DNA of 64,000 nt from Pirellulales bacterium (GCA_016779265.1 JADHNY010000001.1:62001-126000), one strand, 5' to 3'. Counted from the stretch's first letter, positions 30,545 through 39,978 are shown. The notes: generated by a model from the sequence alone, not told the origin. Numbers and translations are program-made.

Positions 30545-31628
30545 CGGTGCTCTCCGTTGCTGTTCGACAGCAGGCAGCGAGCCGTCCTAAGACAACGGCG
30601 GCGTCACCTGAGTCGATAGCCTTTTCGGCAAGTTCACGAGCCTCTGGCAAAGAGTCGGCTCGTCCGGCTGCCCAGAGGACGGCAGCAGCATTGAGGACCA
30701 CGATCTCCCGCCTGGGGCCGCGGCCGCCGGCGAGCACTTCGCGGATCGCCTCCGCACTCTGTTCGGGCCCATCGACCACCAGTTCGACTTCATCGCTGGC
30801 TGGTCGCGTGGCGAGGCCGAAGTCTTCCGGAGTCCAGCGGTGTGACTCGACGCGACCGTTGTGGACATCCAGCACATCGGTGGGGCCGAACAGACTGATC
30901 TCATCGAGGCAGCGGTGTTCCTTACCGGCCACATTGCCGCTGACTACCAATGCACGTGGTACGCCGAGCATCGCCGCCGCCTCAGCGACGGGACGCTGTT
31001 TCGACGGACGTCCAACGCCGATCACCTGCACCGAGGCTGAGGCCGGATTGCACAAGGGGCCAATCAGATTGAAGACGGTGGGCCGGCCAACCTTCTTGCG
31101 GACTGGAGCAACCCGGGCCATTGCGGGATGGTGGCGGGGTGCGTGGCAGTAGCAGATGCCGGTTGCCTCGAGGCTTGCGGCGTTGTCTTCTGGGGAACGG
31201 TCGATGGTGATACCGAGGACTTCGAGCACATCGGCCGAGCCGGTGCGGCTGGTGACGGACCGGTTGCCATGCTTAGCCACGGGCTGCCCAGCTGCGGCGA
31301 CCACCAACGCGGTGGCGGTGGAAATGTTGAACGAACCCGATCCGTCGCCTCCGGTGCCGCAGGTGTCGGCCAGCGGCGTGTCCCCGGATGGCGTCAGGGG
31401 TGTCATGTGAGCCCGCAGGGCGTCGGCAGCTCCGGCGATCTCGGCGGCAGCCTCTCCGCGGTCTGCGAGGGCTGTCAGCAGTGCTGCAAAGGCAGCCTGG
31501 GCGTCGTCATCGGCCACGAGGCCATCAAGCACACCCTCGACCAGCGACCGCATCATCTCGCGTGCGAGTGGCTTGCCTGCCTCAACGTCCTGGAGGGCTG
31601 ACTGAATCTGTGTCGAAAATGCGGTCAT
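30519..31628 (-). CDS. trpD: Anthranilate phosphoribosyltransferase
   Basis: Cytosolic enzyme of 369 residues joining anthranilate and PRPP, second step of tryptophan synthesis. The start chosen is ATG 31628 ([12 protein letters not shown]); upstream extension to 31739 lacks conserved content and enters the nucleoside hydrolase promoter. Motifs are [18 protein letters not shown] (PRPP loop), [18 protein letters not shown], the Mg2+-site EDNA-like [10 protein letters not shown] and GPLCNP. No other trp gene is in the window, so this is a lone copy or part of a split pathway. The last 26 bases overlap copA, which suggests co-transcription with the copper ATPase. Confidence 0.93.
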   Translation of the reverse strand: MTAFSTQIQSALQDVEAGKPLAREMMRSLVEGVLDGLVADDDAQAAFAALLTALADRGEAAAEIAGAADALRAHMTPLTPSGDTPLADTCGTGGDGSGSFNISTATALVVAAAGQPVAKHGNRSVTSRTGSADVLEVLGITIDRSPEDNAASLEATGICYCHAPRHHPAMARVAPVRKKVGRPTVFNLIGPLCNPASASVQVIGVGRPSKQRPVAEAAAMLGVPRALVVSGNVAGKEHRCLDEISLFGPTDVLDVHNGRVESHRWTPEDFGLATRPASDEVELVVDGPEQSAEAIREVLAGGRGPRREIVVLNAAAVLWAAGRADSLPEARELAEKAIDSGDAAVVLGRLAACCRTATESTDGTANPSA

Positions 31629-31710
31629 GTCGTGTCCGGCTATACCGAGGATGAGAATGCCGCTTGATTCTAATCGCCCTGATTCCGACGATTGAACAAA
31701 AGGAGGCGTT

Positions 31711-31785
31711 GTGGCCGACTCCCGAGTGATCACGATCACGGCCGCAGTTCTAGGCGAGAGAGCAGGCCCGTGCCGAGGAAGGTAA
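31711..31785 (+). CDS. Possible 24-codon leader reading frame
   Basis: A GTG at 31711 sits five to six bases after a strong AAAGGAGG (31700-31707) and opens a 24-residue frame (MADSRVITITAAVLGERAGP and four more residues). It ends with TAA at 31783-31785, inside the first codons of the nucleoside hydrolase frame. The proximity would allow translational coupling. There is no run of rare or regulatory codons. The strength of the ribosome-binding site is the only evidence, and it may instead reflect an unrecognised frame shift or a chance purine run. Confidence 0.3.
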   Translation: MADSRVITITAAVLGERAGPCRGR

Positions 31786-32708
31786 TTCTCGACGTCGATC
31801 CTGGCATCGATGATGCTGTGGCGCTGGCGATCGCGCTGTTTGATCCGCGGCTCGAGGTGCTCGCCGTGACCGCCACCGGGGGGAACGTCGAGCCCGCGCA
31901 GGCCACGATCAATGCCCGCACGATTGTCGGCCTGCTCGATCCTCCCCGCCTGCCGCGAATCGGCGTGGCGGCCACGGATGTGCCGCTACCGGAGCGTGGG
32001 GCGAGTGTGCACGGCGTGGATGGGCTCGGGGGTGCCGACCTGCCACAGGCTCGGCTGCACGGCGGGAATCCGTCTGAAAAGGTGATCCTGGAGACGGTCA
32101 AGGCCCATCCAGGCGAGGTCACCGTGCTGGCGCTCGGCCCCCTCACAAATCTTGCGAGACTGATTGCTCGTGAGCCTTCTTTTGCAGAGTTGGTGGGGGA
32201 TGTGGTGATTTCTGGCGGGACGGCGTTTGGGCATGGCAGCACGACGCCGGTTTCCGACTTCAACTTTTTCGCAAATCCCACCGCCGCTCAGCAGGTGATC
32301 CGTGAGCCGCTGACGAAGACGCTCGTGCCGCTTGAGACCACGTCGCAAGTGGTGCTCGGCTTCGACCTGCTGGAGCAGATGCCCGACGAGTTTTCTCGGG
32401 CAGGCGCGATGCTGCACCGCATGCTGCCACATGCCTTCCGTGCCCACAGGCAGTTACTGGGCACCGAGGGGATCTGCCTGCATGACGTGGTGGCGCTGGT
32501 GTCTCTGCTCCACCCAGAGCTCTTCGAGCGGACGACCGTCGGGGCCGACGTGGAGACCAGTGGTGAACTGACCACGGGAATGCTTGTGGTCGACCGCCGC
32601 CCGCGCAACCGCTGGAAGCGAAATGTCGACCTCCTGGTCGACGTCGAGGTGGGCGCGGTCCGAGACTGCATCCTCCGCGGACTCGCCAAGGCTGCTCAGG
32701 CGACCTGA
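31770..32708 (+). CDS. Inosine-uridine preferring nucleoside hydrolase family protein
   Basis: 312 residues. The start chosen is GTG 31770, giving MPRKVILDVDPGIDDAVAL, because nucleoside hydrolases begin with this Ca2+-binding DVDPGIDDA motif within ten residues of the start; the frame is open upstream to 31692. Other elements are VHGVDGLGGADLP and VTVLALGPLTNLARL, typical of the family. The reaction is hydrolysis of ribonucleosides to base and ribose for purine/pyrimidine salvage; substrate preference cannot be read. A 24-codon frame with a strong ribosome-binding site overlaps its start. It is convergent with the HtrA gene 52 bases away. Confidence 0.87.
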   Translation: MPRKVILDVDPGIDDAVALAIALFDPRLEVLAVTATGGNVEPAQATINARTIVGLLDPPRLPRIGVAATDVPLPERGASVHGVDGLGGADLPQARLHGGNPSEKVILETVKAHPGEVTVLALGPLTNLARLIAREPSFAELVGDVVISGGTAFGHGSTTPVSDFNFFANPTAAQQVIREPLTKTLVPLETTSQVVLGFDLLEQMPDEFSRAGAMLHRMLPHAFRAHRQLLGTEGICLHDVVALVSLLHPELFERTTVGADVETSGELTTGMLVVDRRPRNRWKRNVDLLVDVEVGAVRDCILRGLAKAAQAT

Positions 32709-32760
32709 AGCCGAGTCTCTGCTGGGGCTGCGTCTGTGGTCTGGGGCAGGCTCTGCTGAG

Positions 32761-33981
32761 CTACTCCTCGAAGGCCGCTCGCGTGCCCACGGGTACCTGA
32801 ATTGTTTCTGAGCGACGCTCGCGAAACACCCGCAAGGCGACCGTGCGATTGGCTGGCGTGGTGCTCACCAGGCTGACCAGGTGGTCGTCGTCCTCGACGG
32901 GCAGGCCGTTGTATTCCAGGATCACATCGTCGATGCGGATGCCCGCATTCTCCGCAGGCCCGCCTTTGGTGACGCCTGAGACGCGAGCGCCCATCGGACG
33001 CACGAGGTCGAGCCGCGTAGCCGTTCGCTGCGAGAAGCGACGGTCAAGTGTGACGCCAAGATAGGCCCGCGACACAGTGCCGTGCTCGACGAGCTGGTTG
33101 GCCACAAACATCACCATAGAGACCGGAATCGCGAAGCCGATCCCCTCGCTACCTCCTGAGTTGCTGGCGATTGCGGTGTTGATGCCGACCACCTCGCCAC
33201 GCATGTTGACCAGAGGGCCGCCGCTGTTGCCAGGGTTGATGGCGGCGTCGGTCTGAATGAAGTCTTGGAAACGAACGCTGCCTTCACCAAGATCGAGATC
33301 GCGACGACCTTTCGCCGAAACAATGCCGAGCGTGACTGAGTGGGCCAGGCCAAACGGACTGCCGATGGCGAGCACGGTGTCACCGATCTGCAGCTGGCCC
33401 TCAGTGGCCACGCGGGCCGTCTGGAGGCGTTCTCCTGCAACTGCCATCACACCGATGTCGGTGGCGGGATCGGTCCAGACACGGGTTGGGCGGTATTCGC
33501 GTCCGTCATCCATGCGGATACGGATGTCATCGAGGCCGGCTCCATGAATCACATGGCGGTTTGTGAGCACGACGGTCTGGCCAGCAACGGTGGTGACCAC
33601 GCCGGAGCCGGACTCATCCTCTGACGCTTCTCCGCTGGAATCGTTGGAACCAGGCTTTTTGGTGTCGATGTGGACCACTGTGGGTGTGACCAGAGCGGTC
33701 ACCTTGCGGAGCAGGCGAGTCCGCCGTTCGAGTTCGTCCGCCTCAATCGCGATCTCAGCGTAGAGCCGATCCCGCTCAGAGTCGGTCAGGCCACGCCCTG
33801 AAAAAGGATCGATCAGCGGCTGCTCACCCTCGAGCACAATCGGCGAGAGGGGCTCCTGGCCGACTGCCTGCGGAGACAGAAAAGGGCCATTGAAGATCGC
33901 GAACGCTGCCACGCCGAAGAGGGTGGCAACTGCAGGGCGGCTGACAGCGTCAGCCCATAACGTCACTGAGAATGAGAGCAT
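32761..33981 (-). CDS. HtrA/DegP-like serine protease with one PDZ domain
   Basis: 406 residues from ATG 33981 (MLSFSVTL), chosen because a signal/anchor segment (PAVATLFGVAAFAIFNG) follows directly; 49 further codons upstream lack such features. The trypsin-like domain holds His about 143 (LTNRHVIHG), Asp about 175 (PATDIGVM) and Ser about 253 (NPGNSGGPL). An N-terminal spacer includes a Ser/Glu-rich linker (SNDSSGEASEDESG). One C-terminal PDZ (about 300-395) contains AYLGVTLDRRF and GPAENAGIRIDDVI. This is the DegS/HhoA class layout rather than two-PDZ DegP. Likely periplasmic, anchored or secreted, in protein quality control. Confidence 0.9.
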   Translation of the reverse strand: MLSFSVTLWADAVSRPAVATLFGVAAFAIFNGPFLSPQAVGQEPLSPIVLEGEQPLIDPFSGRGLTDSERDRLYAEIAIEADELERRTRLLRKVTALVTPTVVHIDTKKPGSNDSSGEASEDESGSGVVTTVAGQTVVLTNRHVIHGAGLDDIRIRMDDGREYRPTRVWTDPATDIGVMAVAGERLQTARVATEGQLQIGDTVLAIGSPFGLAHSVTLGIVSAKGRRDLDLGEGSVRFQDFIQTDAAINPGNSGGPLVNMRGEVVGINTAIASNSGGSEGIGFAIPVSMVMFVANQLVEHGTVSRAYLGVTLDRRFSQRTATRLDLVRPMGARVSGVTKGGPAENAGIRIDDVILEYNGLPVEDDDHLVSLVSTTPANRTVALRVFRERRSETIQVPVGTRAAFEE

Positions 33982-34172
33982 GGCGACAGGGCTCGGGCGG
34001 AATCTGCTCCATACGGAGCATACCCTACAGACCGAGCCCCGGTCGGACCGCATGCGGAGGAAAAACGGAAACCCAGAAAAGACGAAATCCCAGAGGAATC
34101 CGGAAATTCCGCCCGAAGCGAAAGGCACACCCGCGATCGGGTCGCCACGCCACTCACTTCAGGGACGCCTCA

Positions 34173-34655
34173 TCAGGAGACATCGACCTCCTCCTCATCG
34201 GACGCCATCTCTGCTTCTTCTCGCAGGGAGGCTGCAGACATGCCCGTCCGCTCAATTTCCCGCTGGCATTCGATGCAGATGGTGGCGTAGGGCAGGGCAT
34301 TGAGCCGCGTCATGGGGATCTTGCCCCCACACACTTCGCACAGCCCGTACTCCCCGTCCCGCATCCGCTCGAGCGCATGCTCAATCGAGCCGAGTTCGCG
34401 GCTTTCCACCTCTGCCAACTGGGAACTGATTTCATCCTGGGCAGAGTCGAGAGCGGCGTCCATCACGTCGCCGGGCTCTCCGCTGCGAAGTTCTCTCAGC
34501 AGCGTCAAGTCGCCAGCCAGCGCGCTGCGGAGCGCGTCACGACGACGAACGAGAATCGCCTTCAGATTCAGAATCGCTTCTTTGCGTGCCATGGTAGTGT
34601 CCTCTGCGGTGTGCTTCGCTGTCCCCCTTGCCCGTGAAGTTTTTTTCTTTGCCAT
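34173..34655 (-). CDS. DksA/TraR family zinc-finger protein
   Basis: 160 residues. A helical coiled-coil stretch (LVRRRDALRSALAGDLTLLREL) is followed by the C4 zinc finger, with Cys at about 106, 109, 127 and 130 (CEVC and CIEC), typical of DksA/TraR C-terminal domains. Proteins of this type act in the RNA polymerase secondary channel or, in the YbiI/YocK branch, are poorly known. The acidic DxxDA coiled-coil tip of true DksA is not clear here, though DVMDAALDSAQDE is close. The N-terminus is Lys/Arg-rich with a possible second start at residue 22, and the C-terminus is acidic. Confidence 0.83.
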   Translation of the reverse strand: MAKKKTSRARGTAKHTAEDTTMARKEAILNLKAILVRRRDALRSALAGDLTLLRELRSGEPGDVMDAALDSAQDEISSQLAEVESRELGSIEHALERMRDGEYGLCEVCGGKIPMTRLNALPYATICIECQREIERTGMSAASLREEAEMASDEEEVDVS

Positions 34656-34903
34656 GGAGAAGAACCTCGGACAGGTGGCAATCAGATACTACGCAGCGGC
34701 CCCAAAAACAGTTCGCGCTCCGTCAGCGCGAATCCGGATTTTCCGATTGCATCGGCCACGACCGCCGAAAAATCGAGAAAAACTGCATCCGACAGTTGGG
34801 GGGGCTGCCCAGGCTTCCCAGCTTGCCTGAAAGTGGGCGGCCGGGCCTGGTCGCGTGAGCAATGGGAATGCGTGCCCTTTGCAGGGCTGCTCAACGAAGA
34901 GGC

Positions 34904-36181
34904 TCAGCGATCGCTGGCTTCCGAGGCGAAGCACCAAACGGTGCCGTCGTCGGTGGCCATCACCAGGCAGCCCTCGGCCACGGCGGGTGACGCGATGAAG
35001 CCGCTCCCGGCATCAAACTCCCAGAGGATTTCTCCATCGGCGGTCTGTAGCGCGGCAACGTTGCCAGCGGCGTCACCCACAATCGCCACTTCAACAGGCT
35101 CCGAGGAACCGGCGGTTGCCGGCAGCACGACGGGAGATCCGTCGATCCGGCCACGCATCCGTTGCCTCCAAGGCCGACTCCCATCCTCAAGGTGAAACGC
35201 CTCCACAACTCGGCTGCGTGAGCCGACGATGGCCAGCGGGCCAGCGTCGGACATGCCGATGGCGGCGCTGGAGCGATAGGCCTGTCCGCCAGCGGCAGGC
35301 CGCATCTGCCAACGGACATCGGGAGTGGTGACGTTGATCGCGTAGAAGGTGCCCCCTTCGCTGCCGAAGTAGACGTGATCTTCACAGGCCGCCGGTGTGG
35401 TGCCGGTCGGGCCATCGATCATCACCTCACCAAGCGTGGTGCCATCATCAGCGTTGATCACATGCAGCTTGCCATCGCAGCCTGCAAGAAACACCCGTCC
35501 TGCTGCGACCGTGGGGGAACAGCGAATCTGGTCTGCGATCGTGTGGGTCCAGAGGAGTTTGCCGTCGGCCACTGCGAGACATGAGAGCGAGGCATCCTGG
35601 CTCCCCACGAGCACCCGCAGTGGCAGCTCACCTGCAGCAGGAAGCACCGTCGGCCCGCCAGAGATTTCACCGGCCGACTCATGGGTCCAGAGTGTCGTGC
35701 CGTCGGCCGCGGAGAGCCCATGGATCAGGCCATCGATATCCCCCACCACGACCACATCGCCACACACTGCCGCCGAGGCGGTGTAGCCAAGACTGCCGGT
35801 CGTTTCCCAGAGCAGCATGCCATCGGTCAGGCTCAGTGCCGTGAAGCGTCCGTCGAGGTCGCCGAGGTAGATCACTCCGTTGGCGATCACTGGTGTGGCA
35901 TCAAAGCCGAGTTCGGAGACCTGCTGCTTCCACCGCACCTCCAGCGGCAGCGAGAGAACGGTCTTCGATCGGCCTGTGCCTTCAGCAGTGCCTCGGAAGC
36001 TCGCCCAGCTGTCCGCAGAGGCAGCAGCAAGATCGGCTGCCCCTGCAGACGCTGCGGTGATCAGGACAGCCGCCAGGCAGAGCGTTGCGCCCAGGAGCCG
36101 ATCGCTTCTCCAGTGGCTTCGACACGACCGCAAAAGACAAGCATCTGCCCAGCAGTGGAACGCGGAGTGATCAGAGCTCAT
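34904..36181 (-). CDS. PQQ-like propeller protein, last gene of the reduction operon
   Basis: 425 residues. The ATG at 36181 overlaps the alcohol dehydrogenase stop by four bases (ATGA) and opens an N-terminal export signal (LLGATLCLAAVLITAASAGAA). Propeller blades follow, with Trp-docking motifs DGMLLWETTG, DGTTLWTHES, DGKLLWTHTI and DGEILWEFDA. No haem motif or catalytic residues are visible. Since it is fused into the same operon as three cytosolic enzymes, it may sense, bind or further process the product in the periplasm, but that is only suggested by position. It differs from the propeller protein at 1257 in blade text and length. Confidence 0.8.
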   Translation of the reverse strand: MSSDHSAFHCWADACLLRSCRSHWRSDRLLGATLCLAAVLITAASAGAADLAAASADSWASFRGTAEGTGRSKTVLSLPLEVRWKQQVSELGFDATPVIANGVIYLGDLDGRFTALSLTDGMLLWETTGSLGYTASAAVCGDVVVVGDIDGLIHGLSAADGTTLWTHESAGEISGGPTVLPAAGELPLRVLVGSQDASLSCLAVADGKLLWTHTIADQIRCSPTVAAGRVFLAGCDGKLHVINADDGTTLGEVMIDGPTGTTPAACEDHVYFGSEGGTFYAINVTTPDVRWQMRPAAGGQAYRSSAAIGMSDAGPLAIVGSRSRVVEAFHLEDGSRPWRQRMRGRIDGSPVVLPATAGSSEPVEVAIVGDAAGNVAALQTADGEILWEFDAGSGFIASPAVAEGCLVMATDDGTVWCFASEASDR

Positions 36182-37353
36182 CGGGCTTCCTCGTAGAGTG
36201 ACTGAAAGTCGCTCGCGGTCAGAGGGCGCGGATTGAACGAACCGGTCCATTGTTTTGTGGCAATCGAGGCGAGCGCGTCGCTGTCGGCGGTCGCGAGCGC
36301 GAGGTCTGCGAGCGAGCTGGCCATGTCTGCCTGCTGCAGGAGAGCGACAAGCCACTCGGCCAGCTGGGCTGAGCCTGCCGTGGCATGATCTGCATCGGGG
36401 AGCAGTTGGCACAACTCAGCATAGTCGCGCTCGCATGCAGCAGCGTTGAACCGCACCACATGCGGCAGGGCGAGTCCCACTGCCTGACCGTGCGGAATGC
36501 CATGAAGCTGCGTCAGAGGATTGGCCATGGCGTGGGCACCGCCGAGCATAGCGTTTTCGATCGCCACGCCAGCCCAGGCGGCAGCGACCTGCACCGCTGC
36601 CCTCGCCTCCACATCCTCCCCGTCACTGAGAACGCGTGGAAGATGGGTGGCAAGCAGTTGCCAGGACTCCCGAGCGAACAGCCGTGATGCAGCTGTCCCG
36701 GCTGTGCTCACATAGCTTTCCAAGGCATGCGAGACCGCGTCGACACCAGTCAGTGCGGTGACCCGCTCTGGCTGCGTGAGGGTAAGTTCGACATCAAGAA
36801 TGGCCACCCGAAACGCAGCCCGTGGATCTCCGCAAGCCATCTTGGCGCCGGTGGCGGCATCCGAGATGAGCGCAAACGATTGGGTCTCGCTCCCCGTCCC
36901 GGCAGTTGTGGGCACGGCCATCGAAGGCAGCATAGGTCCACGGTTGAGACCAGCTCGTTCACGACCGTGGTAGTCGTGCATCGAGCCTCCGAAGCAGTGC
37001 ACGAAGTTGATGCCTTTCGCGCAGTCCATCGAGCTGCCACCGCCAAGAGCGATCAGGATGTCAGGCTGAAAATCCTCGGCGACAGCCACGCCCGCTGTCA
37101 CATGGTCGGTGGAGGGGTTTTCGGAGAAGTCCTGAAACAGCCGGCAGGCGATGTTGGCAGATGCCAGCAGTTCTTCAGCCTTGGCAGGAAAACCTGTGGC
37201 AACCAGGCCAGGATCACTCACGAGCAGTGCGCGGCTGCCACCGAGTTGTCGAGCGATGTCACCCACCCGCGCGAGCGCCCCTGCACCCACGACCAGCCGA
37301 GTGGCGGCCTGGAACTCAAAGCTGTGAAGGCAGGGCGTCGCAGGAGCGGTCAT
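36178..37353 (-). CDS. Iron-containing (group III) alcohol dehydrogenase
   Basis: 391 residues. The N-terminal domain has a dinucleotide-binding region with DILIALGGGSSMDCAKG and the loop PTTAGTGSETQSFA. The C-terminal helical domain contains the metal ligands of the family: LTGVDAVSHALESYVS (Asp and His) and GAHAMANPLTQLHGIPHGQAVGLALPHVVRFN (His pair). Such enzymes interconvert aldehydes and primary alcohols with NAD(P)H. It is the third gene of a four-gene operon, 16 bases after the aldehyde dehydrogenase and overlapping the propeller gene. The context suggests it reduces the aldehyde made by its neighbour; the substrate is unknown. Confidence 0.9.
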   Translation of the reverse strand: MTAPATPCLHSFEFQAATRLVVGAGALARVGDIARQLGGSRALLVSDPGLVATGFPAKAEELLASANIACRLFQDFSENPSTDHVTAGVAVAEDFQPDILIALGGGSSMDCAKGINFVHCFGGSMHDYHGRERAGLNRGPMLPSMAVPTTAGTGSETQSFALISDAATGAKMACGDPRAAFRVAILDVELTLTQPERVTALTGVDAVSHALESYVSTAGTAASRLFARESWQLLATHLPRVLSDGEDVEARAAVQVAAAWAGVAIENAMLGGAHAMANPLTQLHGIPHGQAVGLALPHVVRFNAAACERDYAELCQLLPDADHATAGSAQLAEWLVALLQQADMASSLADLALATADSDALASIATKQWTGSFNPRPLTASDFQSLYEEAR

Positions 37354-37369
37354 CGCGCGTCAACGGGTA

Positions 37370-38836
37370 TCAGGTCGTTGCCACATCAGCCGCCGCGTTG
37401 AGGCCGGGTGGCATGACACCATCGCCAACCTGCAACGCCCGGGAGCGGTAGAGGAAGTCGATGATGTTGCCTTCGTGGGGCTGCAGCCAGTCGAGTTTCG
37501 TTGTGGGGATCGGCCCAAAGTTGAGTCGGTCAACATGGGTGCTGTCGATCAGTTTTTGCTGGAACTCAGGGTCGTTGCTGAACACCGTGGCCACCAGGGT
37601 GGGGCCGATCCTCTCCAGCATCGCGTTCTGCGGACACTCCACCACGTTCACGAAGGGGAACATGTATTCCGCCCTGGCGATCTCTGGATCGGGTGAGCTG
37701 CAGTGCACGACGGTGGGCCGCAGCCAGCCGCAGCGTTCACCTTCAACAAGCCGTGGGCCGTACTCGGCAGTGGCGTGTGTGACACCATCCGCCGCAACAC
37801 CCTTCTCGATCTGTTCCCAGACGGCCTTGGCTACACCGGGAACGGTGAAGGCTGCCAGCGTCGCCTCTGGATCGTCGGGCTGCTTGACCTCAGCAGGACC
37901 GATCCGAGCAGCAATCGCTGCGGCAATCTCCCGTGTGTGACGGCTAGCGAAGATGGCCGAAGTGTTGATGCAGCCTCGGCCGCTGTTGGCAGCTACGCTC
38001 TCCACCATCACATCAAGATAGTTCTCCCAGTCATCCACGCAGTCGTCGCCGAGAATGATCTTGGAGAAGCCAGGGCCATGCACCTGAACCCGCGGGTCGC
38101 CCGCATACTGCGCGACCGTGGTGGCGCTGCCAAAAATCATGCTGCGGCCACAGCCGTTGAGGATCGCCGCACCGACGTCGGTCGGGCCTGGGTAGAGGCC
38201 AATCGCCTCCGGCGGGATGCCCGCCTCGAGCATCGCTGCCGCCATCCGGTATGGCGTCCACGGCTCCTGCTTGCCCGGCTTGAGCACGAGCCCCACGCCG
38301 AGGGCAATCACCGGCAGCCAGAGCGTGTGGACGCCCGGCGAGTTGGACGGCAGCACGAGGCCGAGCACGGGAGACTGCGCCTGGTAGCTGACGATCACGT
38401 CACGGTGTTCTTTACCGTAGCCCTGCCAGAGAATTTCAGGCGAGAGTCCTCGGGAAAGAGCGTCGAGCATGCGATCCATGTTGGAGAGCACGAAGAGATT
38501 CTTCTTCATGTTTGCTCGACAGAGGCTTTCCGGAAGGCCCGTAGTCGCCGACTGCTGCTGGACAAAGTCGTCGGGCGACTGCTGCTGACCACCCACCTCG
38601 ACGGTGCCGAGGGCGTAGAGGTTGCCGGCTGTCTGCAGCCGTTCCACAACGTCTTCGGGATCCATGGCCATCAGTGCGGCACGAGCGGCCTTGGCTGACT
38701 TGGCGAGGTCACGGCCGACCATCGCACCGCCAACCTGGCTGACTTCAGCCACGGTTTCACCAGTGAGAAAGTGCACGAGCGTCTCACGCTCAAGCGACTC
38801 GTACGACTTGCCAAAACGGAGGGCTTGAAGATGCAT
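37370..38836 (-). CDS. Aldehyde dehydrogenase superfamily protein, acyl-reductase-like
   Basis: 488 residues. The Rossmann core shows LVLPSNSPGVH (oxyanion Asn about 165), LVLKPGKQEPWTPYR (Lys about 186) and the catalytic Cys about 289 in ANSGRGCINTSAIF. Classical dehydrogenases carry a general-base Glu in an ELGG motif; here that stretch reads HGPGFSK (253-259) without Glu. Loss of this base is also seen in CoA-acylating aldehyde dehydrogenases and in LuxC-type acyl reductases. I therefore infer thioester or activated-acyl reduction rather than aldehyde oxidation. It sits 23 bases after an adenylating enzyme and 16 bases before an alcohol dehydrogenase. Confidence 0.83.
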   Translation of the reverse strand: MHLQALRFGKSYESLERETLVHFLTGETVAEVSQVGGAMVGRDLAKSAKAARAALMAMDPEDVVERLQTAGNLYALGTVEVGGQQQSPDDFVQQQSATTGLPESLCRANMKKNLFVLSNMDRMLDALSRGLSPEILWQGYGKEHRDVIVSYQAQSPVLGLVLPSNSPGVHTLWLPVIALGVGLVLKPGKQEPWTPYRMAAAMLEAGIPPEAIGLYPGPTDVGAAILNGCGRSMIFGSATTVAQYAGDPRVQVHGPGFSKIILGDDCVDDWENYLDVMVESVAANSGRGCINTSAIFASRHTREIAAAIAARIGPAEVKQPDDPEATLAAFTVPGVAKAVWEQIEKGVAADGVTHATAEYGPRLVEGERCGWLRPTVVHCSSPDPEIARAEYMFPFVNVVECPQNAMLERIGPTLVATVFSNDPEFQQKLIDSTHVDRLNFGPIPTTKLDWLQPHEGNIIDFLYRSRALQVGDGVMPPGLNAAADVATT

Positions 38837-38859
38837 GCTGGGCTCCTAGGAAGCGACGA

Positions 38860-39978
38860 CTAGTAGACGCCGACAGTCGTTGCTGATGCGAGTTTGTGGA
38901 AGGGGCGAACGCCACTCACGCCGTCCCATGGGTATTTGACGTACGGCAGCTCACGCTCGCCCTCGTCTCGTTCCAGGAACCCAGGAACGAACGTTTCTTT
39001 GGTCAGCGTTGTCAGTTTGACGCGGCCCGTGCCACCGTAGGGAACCACGGAGTTGGTGTCGTCGAAGTCGACCAGTTCGATCACCGCTCGCGGCTGAGGG
39101 GCATAGTAGGCGATCGTGTAGCCGTCCGCAGGGGTGACCGGACGGCTCGCCGCCAGACCCATCAGCGTGTTGCCATAGGTGGGCGTCATGTAGGCACCGT
39201 CGAGCAGTTCTTCAGTCGCGAACCGTGTCCACTGCGGCGTGAACTCGGTGCCCCCTGAGAAGATGCCAGTGATGCCTGCTTTGTGAATCGAGCTGCCCCG
39301 CTTTTCGAGAGCTAAGGCGAGCGACTCAAGCAGCTTCGGAGTGGTGAACATGCAGCGGATGTCATGGCCCGCCTCAAGGATCGTGATCGCCTGATCGATG
39401 CAGTGTTCCTTGTAGGCCTCAAGGTGCTCCATCCAGCCCTTCTTGATCAGCTTCACGACCCAGCGTGGATCGAGGTCGACACAGAAGCAGATGCCACCGC
39501 GATACTGAGCGAGATGCTCAATCGCAAGCCGTAGGCGACGAGGGCCTGACGGGCCGAGCATCAGCCAGTTGGCACCCTTGGGAAAGTATTCCTCTGGCAG
39601 GGTGTCGCTGAACATCTCGTAGTCGGTGCGAAAATCCCGGGAGTTCACTCGCGACTTCGGGACGCCTGTGGTGCCACCGGTCTCAAACACGTAGAGCGGC
39701 TGCCCCTCGAAGCCCTTAGGGGCCCAACGCCGAACAGGGCCACCACGTAGCCATTCATCTTGAAACGGAGGAAACTTCTTGAGGTCGTCGTAGCAGTGGA
39801 CCTCCTTGATCGGGTCGAACGGCAGCGACTGGGCATATTCAAGCCAGAAAGGGCAGCCTGTGGAGGGATGGAAATGCCAGGCCATCATTTCGACGGTGTG
39901 GGCGTCCAGGGTTTCGCGGGCAGCTTTGACAGAGGCGTCGTCAGCAACCTCAAACACCGGCTTGTCAGTCTCGGCCAT
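38860..39978 (-). CDS. ANL-type adenylating enzyme (PaaK/EhpF-like)
   Basis: 372 residues from ATG 39978 (MAETDKPVFEVAD), with GAGGAG about ten bases upstream; a longer frame to 40080 gives a poor N-terminus. The core AMP-binding motif is FETGGTTGVPKSRV (GGTTGVPK about 101-108). An aromatic-Gly motif YGNTLMG corresponds to the second adenylation motif, and the C-terminal part is short, as in PaaK-related or EhpF-like enzymes rather than long acyl-CoA synthetases. It probably activates a carboxylic acid with ATP. First gene of the operon with the acyl-reductase-like dehydrogenase, alcohol dehydrogenase and propeller protein. The acid is not identifiable from sequence. Confidence 0.75.
   Translation of the reverse strand: MAETDKPVFEVADDASVKAARETLDAHTVEMMAWHFHPSTGCPFWLEYAQSLPFDPIKEVHCYDDLKKFPPFQDEWLRGGPVRRWAPKGFEGQPLYVFETGGTTGVPKSRVNSRDFRTDYEMFSDTLPEEYFPKGANWLMLGPSGPRRLRLAIEHLAQYRGGICFCVDLDPRWVVKLIKKGWMEHLEAYKEHCIDQAITILEAGHDIRCMFTTPKLLESLALALEKRGSSIHKAGITGIFSGGTEFTPQWTRFATEELLDGAYMTPTYGNTLMGLAASRPVTPADGYTIAYYAPQPRAVIELVDFDDTNSVVPYGGTGRVKLTTLTKETFVPGFLERDEGERELPYVKYPWDGVSGVRPFHKLASATTVGVY

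Noticed and set aside
38860-39978. Bioluminescence luxCE-type genes
   Set aside because: No luxAB-like luciferase is present, and the enzymes resemble these families only in general features.
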